Counted from the stretch's first letter, positions 36,972-49,526 are shown. The stretch: DNA of 64,000 nt from Tillus elongatus (GCA_964006375.1 OZ023268.1:87734358-87798357); one strand, 5' to 3'. Notes: a model not told the origin generated them from the sequence alone. Numbers and translations are program-made.

Positions 36972-38039
36972 ATAATATATTTATTGATTGTCATTGTCTT
37001 AAATTGGTGAAACTGTGTCATATTTACAAACATAAAGACTTTTCCTCAGGCTTCACATATGCTTGTTTTTTGTTTTTTGTTTTTTTCTCTACAAGTTTGG
37101 CTTTATATGGCATTGTAAAAAAAAACAAGCATTTGTGTAGTTAGATAAAAAAGTCTCTACACGTCTATCTACATATTATCTAAATGTCAGATCAAAATAA
37201 GTAAATTTACATTTAGTGGATTGATTAGAGCCCAGCTTCTGACTTCATCATAATTATTTGGACTACAAATGAAAAAAAAAATAGTTTCAAATGTAAGACT
37301 GTATTTAACAATAATAGATTATTCAAGACTGAAATCTGAACGCAAAATGTTTTATGCTAATTGATATTTAAATTACCAACTTCAATAAAATCTTTGTGAT
37401 CATTTGTGACTTTGTATACATTGCAATTAGTTTACAAAAATTGTTTTAAGGTATTAGTGTTGGCCAAATAAGAAAAACACACTGTATAAAGTTATTCTTT
37501 GTGCAAAATTTAATTGTGCTAAAAAATTGGGCACTGTAAGGTAATCAGTATTACCCTACCAAATTAATTCGATATATTAGCATCAGAGATGTTAAGTGTA
37601 TATATATTTTTTTACTGTGATTTTAAACTATCCTACTTGGACCAGCTAATATCTAAATTTAAAATATACTTATTATTGGGTTTATTTGCACATCAAGGAT
37701 CCCATAGAATGTAAACAAATTAAAAATAATACATAGAAACGGAAGTTAAAATATTTACTGAAATATAAAAGAACATCGATATAATATATTATATCTCATT
37801 AATGTAAGTAACTGAAATGATATGCTGAAAATGTGTAATTACTGTATCTAATTTGAGTGGTTAATTATAATATACAAACTGTTAAGTTCCATTTCTTACC
37901 AAACAAATCTTTATTGATGACTGTATGGAACTTTATCTAACATTTCTGTAAATGCGATAAGATTAGTTACATTTTTTTTCCTCAGGGCTCGTCCGCCGCC
38001 TTGCCGCCCTGATAGCACTGCAACCTTTGGTTGATTGTG
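36972..38039. other. Intergenic sequence without a recognised feature
   Basis: AT-rich, with TTTTTTTGT-type runs near 37060. No coding frame, repeat match or RNA gene recognised between the mariner-type element and the LINE end at 38.04 kb. Confidence 0.5.
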
Positions 38040-38400
38040 CATACCCTTAGTCTTACTCCACCCATTCCAAAATCACTGTGCCTTGAACTAGTCTGCACAG
38101 CGATTGGTAGGGTGAAGTTTTATATTGCTCTGTCTCCAGTCTAGACTGACCGTAGATCAGTTGTCTTTTGCGGTCCAGAGCTTTACACTCGCACAAGATA
38201 TGCTGGGGTGATTCCTCCCCCTCGCCGCAGCGTCTACATGTGAGGTCCCCTTCGAACCGCCCCATTTTATGCAGGTGTTTCTTGACGGCCATGTGTCCCG
38301 TCAAGAGACCTGTTGTGTTTCTGAGCTGTCCTCTGCTAATATTTAGCAGCACCACAGCTCTCTGAACTGGGTCCGTCAATTATTGACTTCCCATGTCTAT
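38040..38400 (-). pseudogene. LINE 3' end: RNase H-LINE C-terminal zinc-knuckle region
   Basis: The minus-strand frame has NISRGQLRNTTGLLTGHMAV, then CRRCGEGEESPQHILCEC, a C-x2-C...H-x4-C knuckle at the C-terminus of insect R1/LOA-type LINEs. About 75% of positions match the text at 51290-51460 and 52018-52130 on the + strand, so all belong to one family. Truncated at 38400. Confidence 0.7.
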
Positions 38401-38929
38401 GCCCTGGACAGTCCACACAGTAGACCTTGTGTTGGTTTCTTACATTAACTTCAATTTTGCTGTTAAGATAATTTGATAAATGTACAGCTGAGTTGTCATC
38501 ACCACAAGCGCATCTAATTATATCATAATAATAGTGCTTTATTTACCCCGACAGCATTTTACAATGAGAAATACAAAATCAGGTACAATATTTGGAAAAA
38601 AATTAAAATGCAGAATACAACTCACTTATACCAATGAAAATCCAACTAACTATGTAATACTGTTTGAGTCTCATGCTATCTCATTCACATTTTTCCTAAA
38701 ACTATGTAAGCCAGGAACATCAAATAAATCTATGCTATCACACCCCATATTGACTTTTCTACTTATTCTGTTCTTTGAGCAAGTTTGGTATTAAATGGTA
38801 TTGCATGAATCCATTCTAAGAAATGATGGCATATATAGAAAGTACATTGAAACTAAATTCACTAAAAACACTGGGAGAGTCGATCAAACCACTAAACAAT
38901 TTAAAAAAAAACAGATATCATGAACTCTT

Positions 38930-40170
38930 CGAAAGGTTAGGCGAGTTCATGAATTCTTGTACTTGGTCGTGATTTAACATTAAACCATCCTTTGCAAGCA
39001 AATAGTTCACTTGTTTAATGAGTGGTTGTACACACTCCATTATCTTCTTATCTGTTTTAAAGTATGAAGACCGCAACTTAGAACCACATTCTAAGACCGA
39101 CCTTACAAAAGATGCGTACAGTGTTCTCAATACTGCTTCCAAATTCACTACCAAATATGAGAATCAGGCTTAGTGCTCTACAAGCCGCTGCAGTAATCTG
39201 TTCGAAATGATAATGAAATCAGAGTCCAGCATCTAAGTTGATGCCTAGGTCCCTAACAACCTCCAACCGCTTTATGTTAGCACCATTAATCATGTACTGA
39301 TGTTTAGTTGCATGACATGTGCCCGGTTTCACAAAGCTTGATTAAATATTTAACGGCCGGTTAGTTAATCAAGGCTTAATACAACCAATCACAGCTTCAA
39401 AATATTTAGTTGTCATGGCAAAAACCAGAATCACATCTTGTGATTGGCCGTCTTAATCCTTGATTAACTAATCGTCCATTAAATATTTAATCGGGCTTTG
39501 TGAAACTTGGCACTGATCTTCTAAAAATCATATGTGAGCACTTCTCTATATTTAGATACAATTTATTCTGGGCACACCACTCCGATGAGTCTCAATAGTT
39601 TGCCTAAAAACTTTCAAGTCATCTGCAAATAGTAAATATCCCGAAACGAACTTGAGCCCATATCCTTTACAAAGAAGGTGAACAGGGCAGGACCTAGATG
39701 TGACCCCTGAGACATTCCTGAGGTTACACTGTAAAGGTTCGAAAGGTATACTTTAGCCCTCACCTGCTGCATACGATCCCTCAGATATGATCCCATCTAC
39801 ACCAGAATTGGTCTTTGCAGACCATACTGCGTGGGAGTATATTGAGGGGATTGTCAATGTTAACAAGGTCAAAGGCCTTCTTGAAATCAGTATACACAGC
39901 ATAAATCTCATGACCTCCATCATGGATGCAGCAATTTAATTTACATATCCAAAAAGGTTGGTTACATTAGACGGGCCTCTAACAAATCCATGTTGCTGCT
40001 CGACAATTATAATTTTAAATGCACTCGTAAAGTATAGGACAATCTTTTTTCAAAAACCTCTGGCATTGCAAACTTGTCGATAATTTGTCACCTCCGAGGC
40101 TACTCCAGCCTTATGAACAGGGCTGACATAAGAATGCTTCCACACCTGAGGAAACCTACCAAGTTTTAAC
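38930..40170 (-). pseudogene. Jockey/CR1-like LINE reverse transcriptase relic with nested MITE
   Basis: Minus-strand text from 40150: PEVWKHSYVSPVHKAGVASE, IIIVEQQHGFVRG, YTDFKKAFDLVN (the first catalytic Asp region), MSQGSHLGPALFTFFVKDM, and after the MITE CHATKHQYMINGANIKRLEV then VRDLGINLDA. Several stops. The MITE at 39319-39513 splits the frame cleanly. Confidence 0.7.
39319..39513. mobile_element. MITE with ~35-bp terminal inverted repeats
   Basis: GTGCCCGGTTTCACAAAGC and TTGATTAAATATTTAA at the left pair with TTAAATATTTAATCGGGC and TTTGTGAAACTTGGCAC at the right. The 195-bp interior is itself partly palindromic (GATTAACTAATC, GGCCGGTTAG). No clear target duplication, so the superfamily is uncertain (PIF/Harbinger is possible). 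Confidence 0.65.
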
Positions 40171-40199
40171 AACCTAGTTATTATATAGGTTAATGGTTC

Positions 40200-41700
40200 A
40201 CAAACAGAGGCTGCACATTCCCTTGAGAATAGGTTATTATATAAGTACCTATAATTGCTAACTTTGCACTGGTATTTAAATTTAAAAAAAAAAACGGCTC
40301 ACATCTTCCAGTTGCCTCTTTGTTTTGAAAGTCTTTGATATCTCTTTATGAATGATAATACAATCAACACCAGCTACAAATTGATACATAACCTACAATT
40401 ATTTTAGACTATACAATATATCTGTCTCAAAACAGCTTACTTCATTTTTTGGTATAGCGCCATATTTTAATTCTACATAAAATTGTTGTAAAGGTGAGGG
40501 TGCAGGGATTGGATACTTGAAGAGTTTTAGGCAAAAAACTGCTTTTCTCAAGTGTTAAAAGACACTTTGAGGTCTATTCAATAGAAGGGAATGGAACTAT
40601 AAGGCAAAAAAATGCATGGTGTGTGATTTTCTTGCACTACATACCCAGTTTGAAATTCCGGCTTCCAAAAAGTTGTTACACTAATGTGGTCCATTGGAGC
40701 AAAAGAAATGTATTTTCAGCATTTATCAGTATATGTCGATATGAGAGTTTTCTTATGGACCTTTTTCTATAATTGTTGTATCTTGTTGGGTACAGTAATT
40801 CACAGGTAAATGCATATTGAAAATTTCAGAATCAAAAACAATTAATCTAATAAATAAATACTCATTTTGTTATTAGGAGAACCAAAAATACTCGTCCATA
40901 GTTTATGCTCATTTTAAAATGTATTTCTAGTGTTAAACACCAACGCATTAAAAGATTGGTCAACCTATTTACAAAATAAAAGAGAAGATGTATATTTATT
41001 ATTAATGTTTAGTCTAAAATGTTTAGAAAGAAAGAAATGATAATGTTAAAAAACTCATAATATATTCTATACTTACTCTAATGCTTGTTATAAAAAAAAG
41101 GTTTTAAAAATGTCTTAGAGAAATCATATCATAGTTTATATGTGTTCTTTTTTAATGAGTAAAAGTGAGCTGTATTTGTTTTAATATTTTGTGCGTTTTA
41201 TTTTTCAGTACAAAATATGTTCGCTTTAAGTTTTATTTTTGTAAATATTGTAATAGATAATATGAAATAAATATTATATGTATAAGACAAAGCGAGGATA
41301 CAGTGCAATTTAAAAATGACTGCAATCGTGAAATTGCATTTTTTAAATATTAAAGCACGTAGAAATGAAAAATAACTTTAATATTTGAAAAGCGACTATT
41401 TTTTAATGCATTGTATTTGTTTATTATTTGTTGTATGCACATATGTCTCGATATGTTTTGAAGACATTGTATATTAGATTAAATAAATATGTTAACAAAT
41501 AATTTGTATACATTTTGTTGTAACTTAGTTTGGCTACGAAAAAATATGTGCTTTCACTTTAAACAACAGTACTTTTTCTATTGACATCAACAAAAAGAGA
41601 ACATTCTCAATGTGGCAGGTAAGTTTTTATGTTTCTTCTTCCAGGTATATTCGCCACTTATGCAGCAATGCTTGCACTGATCTGAATCGTTGTGACTGTG
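40200..41700. other. Intergenic sequence without a recognised feature
   Basis: AT-rich unique-looking sequence with several AATAAA hexamers (for example near 41262 and 41484). No coding frame supported. Could include a distal UTR or non-coding transcript, but nothing in the sequence proves it. Confidence 0.4.
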
Positions 41701-41705
41701 TTACA

Positions 41706-42311
41706 TTTTTTTTTTTTTTTGATATATTTATTAAACCAAAAAGCTCCCATTGAGCCACAACGGTATTACAATATATACAAGGTGAGAAAGATAAATGCCA
41801 ATCTAAAGTGCTTCCTATTAGTAACTTCTAAAGGTATCTCAATCTACAGTATACATGGGTATCTTAAGTTCAGATTAGTAGTGATTACAAGGCAAATAAC
41901 AAACAAAAATACACCACAGAAACAGCATCACAGTCTTTTATTCATACAGTAGTTTTTCACTGCATCACAGAAGGTCTTTATATGGTTTATGATTTTTGTT
42001 TTGGATGGAAGTTCATTAAACCAGATTGCTGCTTGATGAGTTATCTTTCTCCTACCCATGTTTGTGGCTGCTGGCAAAAGATGTATATGCTGATTCGTCC
42101 TGGTTTTATAATCATGTATGTTACAATTATATTGGAGGTTCCAGACAGTATTTAATAACAGTAATTTGTCATTACAAAAATTTAGTGGCCTCATGTAGTT
42201 ATTTACTGTGGATCTATGTTGAGGGTCGATGATAGGGTAAGAGGGACACCTTAATAGACACAATTTAAAATAATAGAATCTGGATTTAATATTCACTTTA
42301 ATGACATACAA
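41706..42311 (-). mobile_element. LINE 3' end fragment with poly(A) tail
   Basis: The minus strand has an ORF2 C-terminus (HDYKTRTNQHIHLLPAATNM, AAIWFNELPSKTKIINHIKT, CMNKRL) ending at 41928. A 3' UTR follows to a T-run at 41706-41720 (poly(A) on the minus strand) preceded by ATATATCA. The pattern of basic residues, a short W-N-x-L-P motif and a terminal helix is usual for jockey-like ORF2 ends. Confidence 0.6.
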
Positions 42312-42544
42312 GCCATTGACATTACTGATTAAATAATATTAGAATATAAATTATACAAACCAAATTCAATCTTAAATTATAAATAGAACTTATCACATAA
42401 GAACCTATAAACTTATAGTTTTTATCACAGTTTCACAGTAATTGAGATTCACCTTACATTGACCGACATACTTCTGTCTGCACTTTTACTGTAAGGTAGT
42501 GACATAAATCTCACTTGCTTTAACACACATAACTTATTCCTTTT

Positions 42545-42931
42545 TACAGAAAATTTAATTCACTAAGTAAAGATTGAAACCTGTGATGAGCAGTGATAAG
42601 CACACTTGAAGAAACCAAATCACCACAACACATTTAAAAAACCTGACGATCATCACTAACCAAGTTAACGTTATCATAGGATGAGTAATTCCAAATATCT
42701 TATACGGACAACTCTATTTATAGTCTTCTGCAGGAAGTCGGCCACTAACGATTTAGGGAGGTTCAACAACACCAAAATTAACTATACTATCGTTTGGTGG
42801 AAATGTCTGTATTCTTTTCTTGTCTATCAGACGTGCTTCTGCCGGTATTTATTTTGTAAAGTAATCTTATCAGGAGACTACCCATTAGCGGCGGAGCAAG
42901 ATTCATACACTTTTATTATTACTATATTTAG

Positions 42932-43011
<80 letters not shown>

Positions 43012-43215
43012 TCGAAAGCGTTTAGCTGTCCTGGTTGTCTAACATTTTTTATTTAATTTTAGATTTTCCTTATTAACGTAGTGATTATTATTCCAAATAT
43101 GTCGGGCGACGGAAGATCTATCTATAGTACTGTATCAGAATTGTGCTAAATGTTCTTTGAATCTAATTCCAATAGATCTTTTTGTTTGTCCAACGTATTT
43201 AAGGTCACAATATTT
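42545..43215 (-). mobile_element. PLE 3' part: GIY-YIG endonuclease relic plus hammerhead-like terminus
   Basis: Minus-strand 43215-43030 reads CYKYCDLKYVGQTKRSIGIR, then RFKEHLAQF, RSSVARHIWNNNH and VRQP. This is the Y-V-G-x-T-x-R...R-x-x-x-H pattern of the PLE GIY-YIG nuclease (its first GIY tyrosine box is not in view). About 340 bp of non-coding sequence follows, including (TA)n at 42932-43007, and then a degraded hammerhead-like terminus at 42690-42595 (GATAACGTTAACTTGGTTAG, GATCGTCAGG, GTGTTGTGGTGATTTGG). This links the terminus repeat to a PLE. Confidence 0.65.
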
Positions 43216-43289
43216 ATAACATTACATAAATTCCCGACATTTTGGCCATACTATCCTTGTCTCTTGGGTTACATAGCAAATTTTTTAAA

Positions 43290-44775
43290 GTATGCCGTTT
43301 TATATGCGCCCAGAGCATAACTCTCGCGCACCCCCAGGCTATCGATGTATATTTCCGCCCCCGGCGAGTGCTGCTCCTCCAGCCATGATCGGTCGGTAAA
43401 ACAGACCAGGTTAGCAGGCTGGAAAGCAACCTCATTTTCTCTCCATTGATCCTTGTTGGGGATTCTCTGCATATATGGCCTAGTCAGCCTAATATAATCT
43501 TCTGCATTTCGTATCTTGATGGTGGAAGTTGGAAGATCCTTTTCCACCTCCGTGGCAACTTTTGAATGTCCTGTTATTGCTCCCTCACCACACCAGTTTC
43601 CAGAGTCTCGCATTCTAAGATGCGACGCCATAGCCTCCCTTCTGATACAGGTGGGCAGCATCAGCATGACCTCTGAGGGCTGAGGGTGTCGTCTTCACAG
43701 CGCCGGCGATACCCAGCCTTGTCAACCGTTGAAGTTTGGCCAGCTTTCGGGTAGCAATTTGGTTCACACCAGACCACTGCCCCATAAAGGACTCTCGGCC
43801 TGACGTTCGCAGTGTAAATCCAATGAAGGGTCCGAGTATTAATTCCCCAGGGCCTCCCTATCACACGGCACAACTGCCAGAGGGTGGCTACTCCCTTCCA
43901 CACTACTCGTTCTATTTGCGACACCCATGATCATTTGGAGTCCAGGACCACTCCCAGATATTTGACCTCCCGCACTAAAGCTACAGGTTTTCCAAACATC
44001 ATGACCTGACCTGACCTGAACTCCTCAAGATTTATAACGGATCTAGGCGATCCCTTGTCCTGTAAGGCCGTACAGACCGTATCCGTCCTTGCTCTATCAA
44101 AGGACCCCTCAACATCAAAAAACACAGCTAATGTGCTCTCTCAATAGCGTGGGGAGTTTTCCACTTTTCGCGTCACAGCTTGTACGCATGTTGGTTCTTG
44201 TGGAAGGGGTGATCTCTGACGATCTCCCCCAGTGCAAACATATCTATTATCCATTCTAGTGTCTTTAGCAGAAAGGATTTAAGGCTAATTAGCCTATATC
44301 TTGGCCACTGTGTAGTCTTCCTTTCCCGGTTTAGGAATGAAGACACCCCTGACACGGCGCCAGGGTTTTGGGACATAATGCCACGCCCACGCCAAGCTGA
44401 CCCGGAAAACCTACCTTATATTGGGAAGCAATATTTCTAGGCCCTTCTGGAGCAGAGCCAGGAAAAACCCGTCGCAGCCTGCGGACTTAAATGGAGCAAA
44501 CTCGTTCACCGAGCAGGTTATAGAGCCGTCAGTGACCACCTCCTCCGCCAGCTGCCAGCTCGCATTCGGAACCGACCACCGGCTTGGGTTAACAGCCTCC
44601 ATGCCAGCAAGGTGAACCTCAGTGAGGTGACACACAGTCTCATCGGTAGTGTTAGTTCAGCTCCCGTCCGGTTTCCTTAAGGACCCTACTAAACTTCCCG
44701 ACTCCTGTTTGAGCACCCTTACCAGTCTGGCTGCGTCCGACAAGAAGTTAACTTCCCCACAGTACGCAGCATTTT
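43290..44775 (-). mobile_element. R1/LOA-like LINE copy C, truncated at both ends
   Basis: Minus-strand homologue of the copies at 1.1 and 19.7 kb. It has FAPFKSAGCDGFFLALLQKG (44520-44460), HPFHKNQHAYKL (44215-44175), a shortened RT, VALVREVKYLGVVLDSK (about 43990-43940), then PTCIRREAMASHLRMRDSGN and the start of RNase H (CFTDRSWLEEQHSPGAEIYI). It breaks off near 43290 inside RNase H. It extends further 5' than copies A and B and contains a (TCAGG)3 micro-expansion at 44002-44019. Confidence 0.8.
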
Positions 44776-46312
44776 TTGCGTAGCATACTGCAAAATTTTG
44801 CTTAAATGTTGACGATTACCCTAAGCGACATCAATTCTGCAGATGGCATCAAGGACAATGTCAGCAAGATGAAAATTTTCATTTGAAAATAATATGGACT
44901 GATGAATCCAGATTTACAAATTGTGTTGTGTATAATTGCCATAATAGGCATTTTGGGCAAATGAAAATCCCCATCTAAAGGAAGAAAGACGATTGCAAGA
45001 CAGATTTGGTATTAATGTTTGGTGCGTCTTATTAGGTAAAAAAACTGTTAATTTTATTTGTAGATTAGACAGTTAATTTAAAAAAAAATTAGGTAACTTC
45101 CTCGTTGGTCCATTCTTGTTTTTAATAATTTAACTAGGGAAAGGTATCTTAATCTATTGAGAAATGATATCTTACCAACAATTAGAAGAGTTCATGATAA
45201 TTTAGACGAGATTGGGTATCAACAAGACGGTTGTCCAGCTCACAATGCTAAGATCGTCAAATAATGTTTGTACCAAAATTTTAATAATCGTGTCATTTGT
45301 AACAATGGGCCGGTTCATTGGTGTGGTCGAAGTCCTGATATAACACCCATGAATTTTCATTTTTGGAGTGCTCTGAAGAATAATGTGTATAAGTTCGATC
45401 CACCACAAAATGTCAATGAAATATGAAACAGAATCACGGAAGCTATAAATCATATTAACCAAAACACCCTCACCAGAGTTTGCAGGCATGTTTCAAAAAG
45501 GTGTATAAAGTGCATTGAACAAAACGGTGGCCATATTGAACAATTTTCTATTTAGTGTATTTTTAAGTTTCTATTTTATTATTTGTTGAGTTCCGTTTCT
45601 AATTGTGTTGCTTTGTGAAGTTTAAGTTTCTATTTGTTATTGCCGGGTTTCGTTATTAAACTGTTTCACATAATATTACCTAGCATTATTACCTAATTAA
45701 GTATTTTAAATTAAATCACAATATTTTTTTATCGTGAATCATTACGGAAAAATATGTTAAAAGAGTAAGTCTATTGTTAGACTCCATGGCCTACTGCTTT
45801 TTGAACACTTTTTTTGTCATTTGTTTTCTGGTATTCGATTTCATAGCCTACTATCCTCAAAACGGTTTTTCTCAAAATTGTCAGTGCAATTACAAGATTT
45901 CTCAAGCATGCTGTACATCATTGGAAAGCTCTTTGCACAGGCTATCACATAAGCAAGAAATCCAATATGGCTGCCATAATGAAAACAAACGATGATACCA
46001 GTAGCTCAAAAACAAATGACAATCCAAAGTTGAGAATAGCATAAAAAGATTACTCTGTAATAAGTGTCCTGATAATGTGTAAGTCTTAGACAAGTCAGAT
46101 AAATGCCTACTTAGATATCGAAGAAAAAAGAAATCGACAAATTTTGTTTTTTTTTCAAAATAACTCGAAAACGAAAAGAGGCAGGGCAAAATACAAGTCA
46201 TATTTGGAACGAGCATGAAATTCTACAAAACATTGCTAATTTAACCATCTACCTGCCTCTAATAATAACGGAGATATCAATACATTCCCATCCAGTTTGG
46301 GACACACTGCAT
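44776..46312 (+). pseudogene. Mariner-type transposase relic with one inverted end
   Basis: Plus-strand text: RRHQFCRWHQ, IIWTDESRFTN (first catalytic Asp), INVWCVLLGKK, IGYQQDGCPAHNAKIV (second Asp), VHWCGRSPDITPMNFHFWSA (third-region D; usually WPPRSPDLTPLDFFLWG). A degraded terminal sequence runs to about 46312 (ATCCAGTTTGGGACACACTG). Frame and stop losses throughout. 45560-46090 between them holds nothing recognisable. Confidence 0.7.
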
Positions 46313-46320
46313 GTATATAT

Positions 46321-46452
46321 AAACATATAAAAAATTTAACGTACCTTGGTTTTGGGTTATAGGGACCCAAATTCGCGCTCATCTGAAGAAATGTTTCCAA
46401 AAGCTTTTCATCCTGACCTCTCTATAGCGAATTTTTCTTAAAGAAAAGTCGC

Positions 46453-46538
<86 letters not shown>

Positions 46539-46540
46539 TG
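46321..46540. repeat. Dispersed (TA)n repeat family, copy with hairpin before (TA)n
   Basis: Contains TTTAACGTACCTTGGTTTTG, GCGCTCATCTGAAGAAATG and the palindrome TAGCGAATTTTTCTTAAAGA / AAAGTCGCTA, then (TA)n at about 46456-46534. In contrast to the other copies, the TA tract follows the hairpin. Confidence 0.65.
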
Positions 46541-47518
46541 GGAAGCTTGTGAAAATGCAAATTAATTTCTTGGCAAATATACAGGCCATACCATTAAAAA
46601 AAAACATTGGTCAATATTTCAAAGACAGTATTATTTAGAAAAAACTAGCTACTCCACGATATTCTACGTAAAGTGTTCTAAAAGGATTCGTTTTTACCTC
46701 CTTGACAAATTGTCAGATAACTGAAATACAAGGGTACTTGAAATTGCAATATTTTCAATATCGCCCTGTAGCTCGGAAAGTAAGAGGGCTATGATAATTT
46801 TGTTTGCAGCATCTTTCGTTTCGCCGCAAAGTAGCTCGGATTCGCGAAAACCACAAGGTTCTATCTTTACTAATAACCAAGATACCCAGCAATTGCAACC
46901 AAAATGGGACACCTGTACAGCTCCGTCAGTTCGGTTGCTTTTCCTTCTCTGTTATTGTTCTTTGAATATTACCACAATTTTTTGAAGAAATACAGTTTAC
47001 TATCATTATTTCGTTCGTTATCCAATAATTGCTTATGTATATCACTGTGCCCCCACAATGAATCAAACTGCTCCACAGATAAGGTAAAATAATGTGTAGT
47101 AAGTCAATGTATATTTTTTATTTTGTAGCTAAATATTGAACAAAAACTGCTTTAGCGTGCTTCTATCTCCCCCTACTGAAAGATGGTTCTGTGAACTAAC
47201 ATCAATTTAGGCTATAAACACCACAAAACCATATTGTATTAAGGTTTTCTTAAAAATTTATGTTTTTTATGATGGTGGTATCCAAAATGAAACTACAAGA
47301 TAAACATTTATTTTTTGAAGAATAGAATAAACATAAAGAGAAAGTTTTAAATCAAATTAGCTTTTAATGTGAAAATTTGGCAATGACATTTAGTAGTTTG
47401 AATATTATGTAATGTTTTTCAATTGTGATAAAGTTTTTAGGTAGATCTGTGATATTTGTTTATAAACATTTATATTAACATACAATTTGAGAAGTAGAAT
47501 TTGGAAAACTACTGCAAA

Positions 47519-47605
47519 ATGGCAGCAGCAACAGCTGAACCTGTTGTGGAAACAACCACCATGACACTACCTCAAATGGTCGATATAGCCATCAATTCGG
47601 GAGAG
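47519..47605 (+). CDS. First coding exon of a QRICH2/C16orf96-like protein (tentative)
   Basis: ATG at 47519 in the context GCAAAATGG opens a 29-codon exon, MAAATAEPVVETTTMTLPQM then VDIAINSGE, ending at a good donor (GAG|GTAAAT) in phase 0. The exon at 57454 joins in frame to give a short helix-rich N-terminus with the pattern L-P-x-M-V-D-I-A-I-N...L-I-N-F-N-x-L-H-x-L. I recall this pattern from the N-termini of QRICH2/C16orf96-type proteins (DUF4795 group). No biochemical role is established to my knowledge. The assignment rests on about 60 residues and memory. Confidence 0.5.
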
Positions 47606-48610
47606 GTAAATTTATTTCATTTTTATTCAGTGAAAAGTTAATTGCTTGTATCAAAATTAAACAAATTTAGATGCTTATGTTTGTATAGTCTCACGCTAGT
47701 TTTTGATATCAAAATTATTTTATATATTTGGTTGTTAACCCATCTAAGTCCAACTGATAACTGGGGAAATAGTCCCCAAACAGGTAGTAGACTACATAAA
47801 ATCTAAACTTTTTGGACAACTATTAGAAAAAAGAGTCATACACAAAAGAGGGTAACAGAGCTGAGAGACAAAAGGGTCCATACAAGTCATTAGTGTTCAA
47901 TATATATGAGAAATGTCATTTTGTGGCATGTCATAAAATTAAGTTAGTCTAAAAGAAGTTATTTATTTGGAAGTAATGGGAATGAAAATTGGAAAGTTGT
48001 ATCAGTTAATAAAACAGTAACGTTAGAGACTGTGAGAGGATGGATTTGGTTTGAAATATTAGTTGGATGGAGTAGTGGTAAAAATTATAAATGGTTTTTA
48101 GAAAATGTCAAAATTGTTATGAATCTGTCAAATGAACCAGGCGAATTTATTTTGAAACATTATTACAACAAAATTGTGTAATCATAGTACAAGCACAAGT
48201 ATTCTACTTCTTTGTATTGACACAATGTATAATTAATTACTCTGCTACAATAAACAACAATAAACATTAAAACAATCTACAAATGTACAGGAAAAATATA
48301 GACCAGTCAAATATGAATTTCTTTAAATGCAAAGAAGTTTAAAACAACGAAGACATTATTATTTCACTAGGGGGTGAAACGATACTATATGTCTTTAATG
48401 TCAATGGTTATGGACTTCAGATACGCTAATTCAAAAGTATTTTTCGGTTTTTGGAGAGTATACTTGATGAGCAACGAAATAATATTTTTATTCTCCCCAC
48501 AGAAGTTGAATATTAGCAAGGCAATTTTAAACTTTCTTGTTCGTTAACACTATAAGCAATTTTGCTGAGCCTCAGCTATCCCAATCTTAAGTTTCTTCAA
48601 GCGGGGGCAT
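47606..48610. other. Intron sequence without recognisable features
   Basis: AT-rich sequence between the first QRICH2-like exon and the (TA)n tract at 48.6 kb. No frame longer than noise, no TE protein and no repeat match seen within this window. Confidence 0.5.
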
Positions 48611-48620
48611 CCATCTTGAT

Positions 48621-48624
<4 letters not shown>

Positions 48625-48690
<66 letters not shown>
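48625..48690. repeat. (TA)n microsatellite next to a SINE
   Basis: About 32 TA units directly upstream of the SINE tail at 48700. Confidence 0.85.
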
Positions 48691-48693
<3 letters not shown>

Positions 48694-48694
48694 T

Positions 48695-48868
48695 AATATT
48701 ATTGGCTGCGGCATCTCAGGCCATTAGCACATTCATTTCCCATCATTCACTATTTTTACAAACTTTCCAGACAAAGTCAACTTCTCGTTGGCTCGCTCAG
48801 GAATCGAACCCGGGACCTCTCGCTTAGCAGGCTGGCACCTAGCAACCTGCGCCACGAGTGCGTCTATT
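48695..48868 (-). mobile_element. tRNA-derived SINE
   Basis: The minus strand begins GACGCACTCGTGGCGCAGG, continues CCAGCCTGCTAAGCGAGAGG and TCCCGGGTTCGATTCCTGAG, a tRNA-like head with a good B box (GGTTCGATTCC) and an A-box-like TGGCGCAGGTTG. A short body follows, GTTGACTTTGTCTGG to GCCGCAGCC. The tRNA fold is imperfect and there is a body, so it is a SINE rather than a working tRNA. The 3' side runs into (TA)n. Confidence 0.7.
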
Positions 48869-49370
48869 CGATATTTTCTTTTAGGTTTTCATTTACCATT
48901 AAGCGTAAAAATGCTATGGTTCACATATCTCTAGATGGCTGAAATATTTTCTCTATATTGTTGGTTATTTGACAAGTATCGCTTTCCTGCATTGACTACT
49001 TTAATTCAAGTCGCATGATCATTGAGCAATCTAATCTACTGAATTCCATTTCCAACTATTTGTGACATTTATTGATTTTGAACTCGTTTGAAGAACAAGC
49101 CCTGTAGCAGTCTCTAGAAGGTAATGGTGTCCCAGAATAAATAGTGCTTTTTACGTTTAAGCGAAAAAAATATTGAAATTTTTGTTTCCAGCAAACACAG
49201 TTAGAAATGAGATACATAAATGTTACATAAAACTTGCTATTTTAATAGATCAGGTTATGTATCAAGTAACTTTCACGTAACGTGATTGATATCAGAAATG
49301 TCAGCAGCTAGATGCTCTCGCATATATGTAACTGATACATTACATGGTTATATGTATGCTACATTAATTG

Positions 49371-49526
<156 letters not shown>

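Noticed and set aside
41262..41490. AATAAA hexamers as a distal wake poly(A) site
   Set aside because: Hexamers are expected often in AT-rich DNA, and two TEs of several kb lie between these and the stop codon.
48790..48866. tRNA-like sequence as a functional tRNA gene
   Set aside because: Only A/B boxes are convincing, the cloverleaf is imperfect and a SINE body and tail follow; the same applies to 6350-6425 and 30600-30670.
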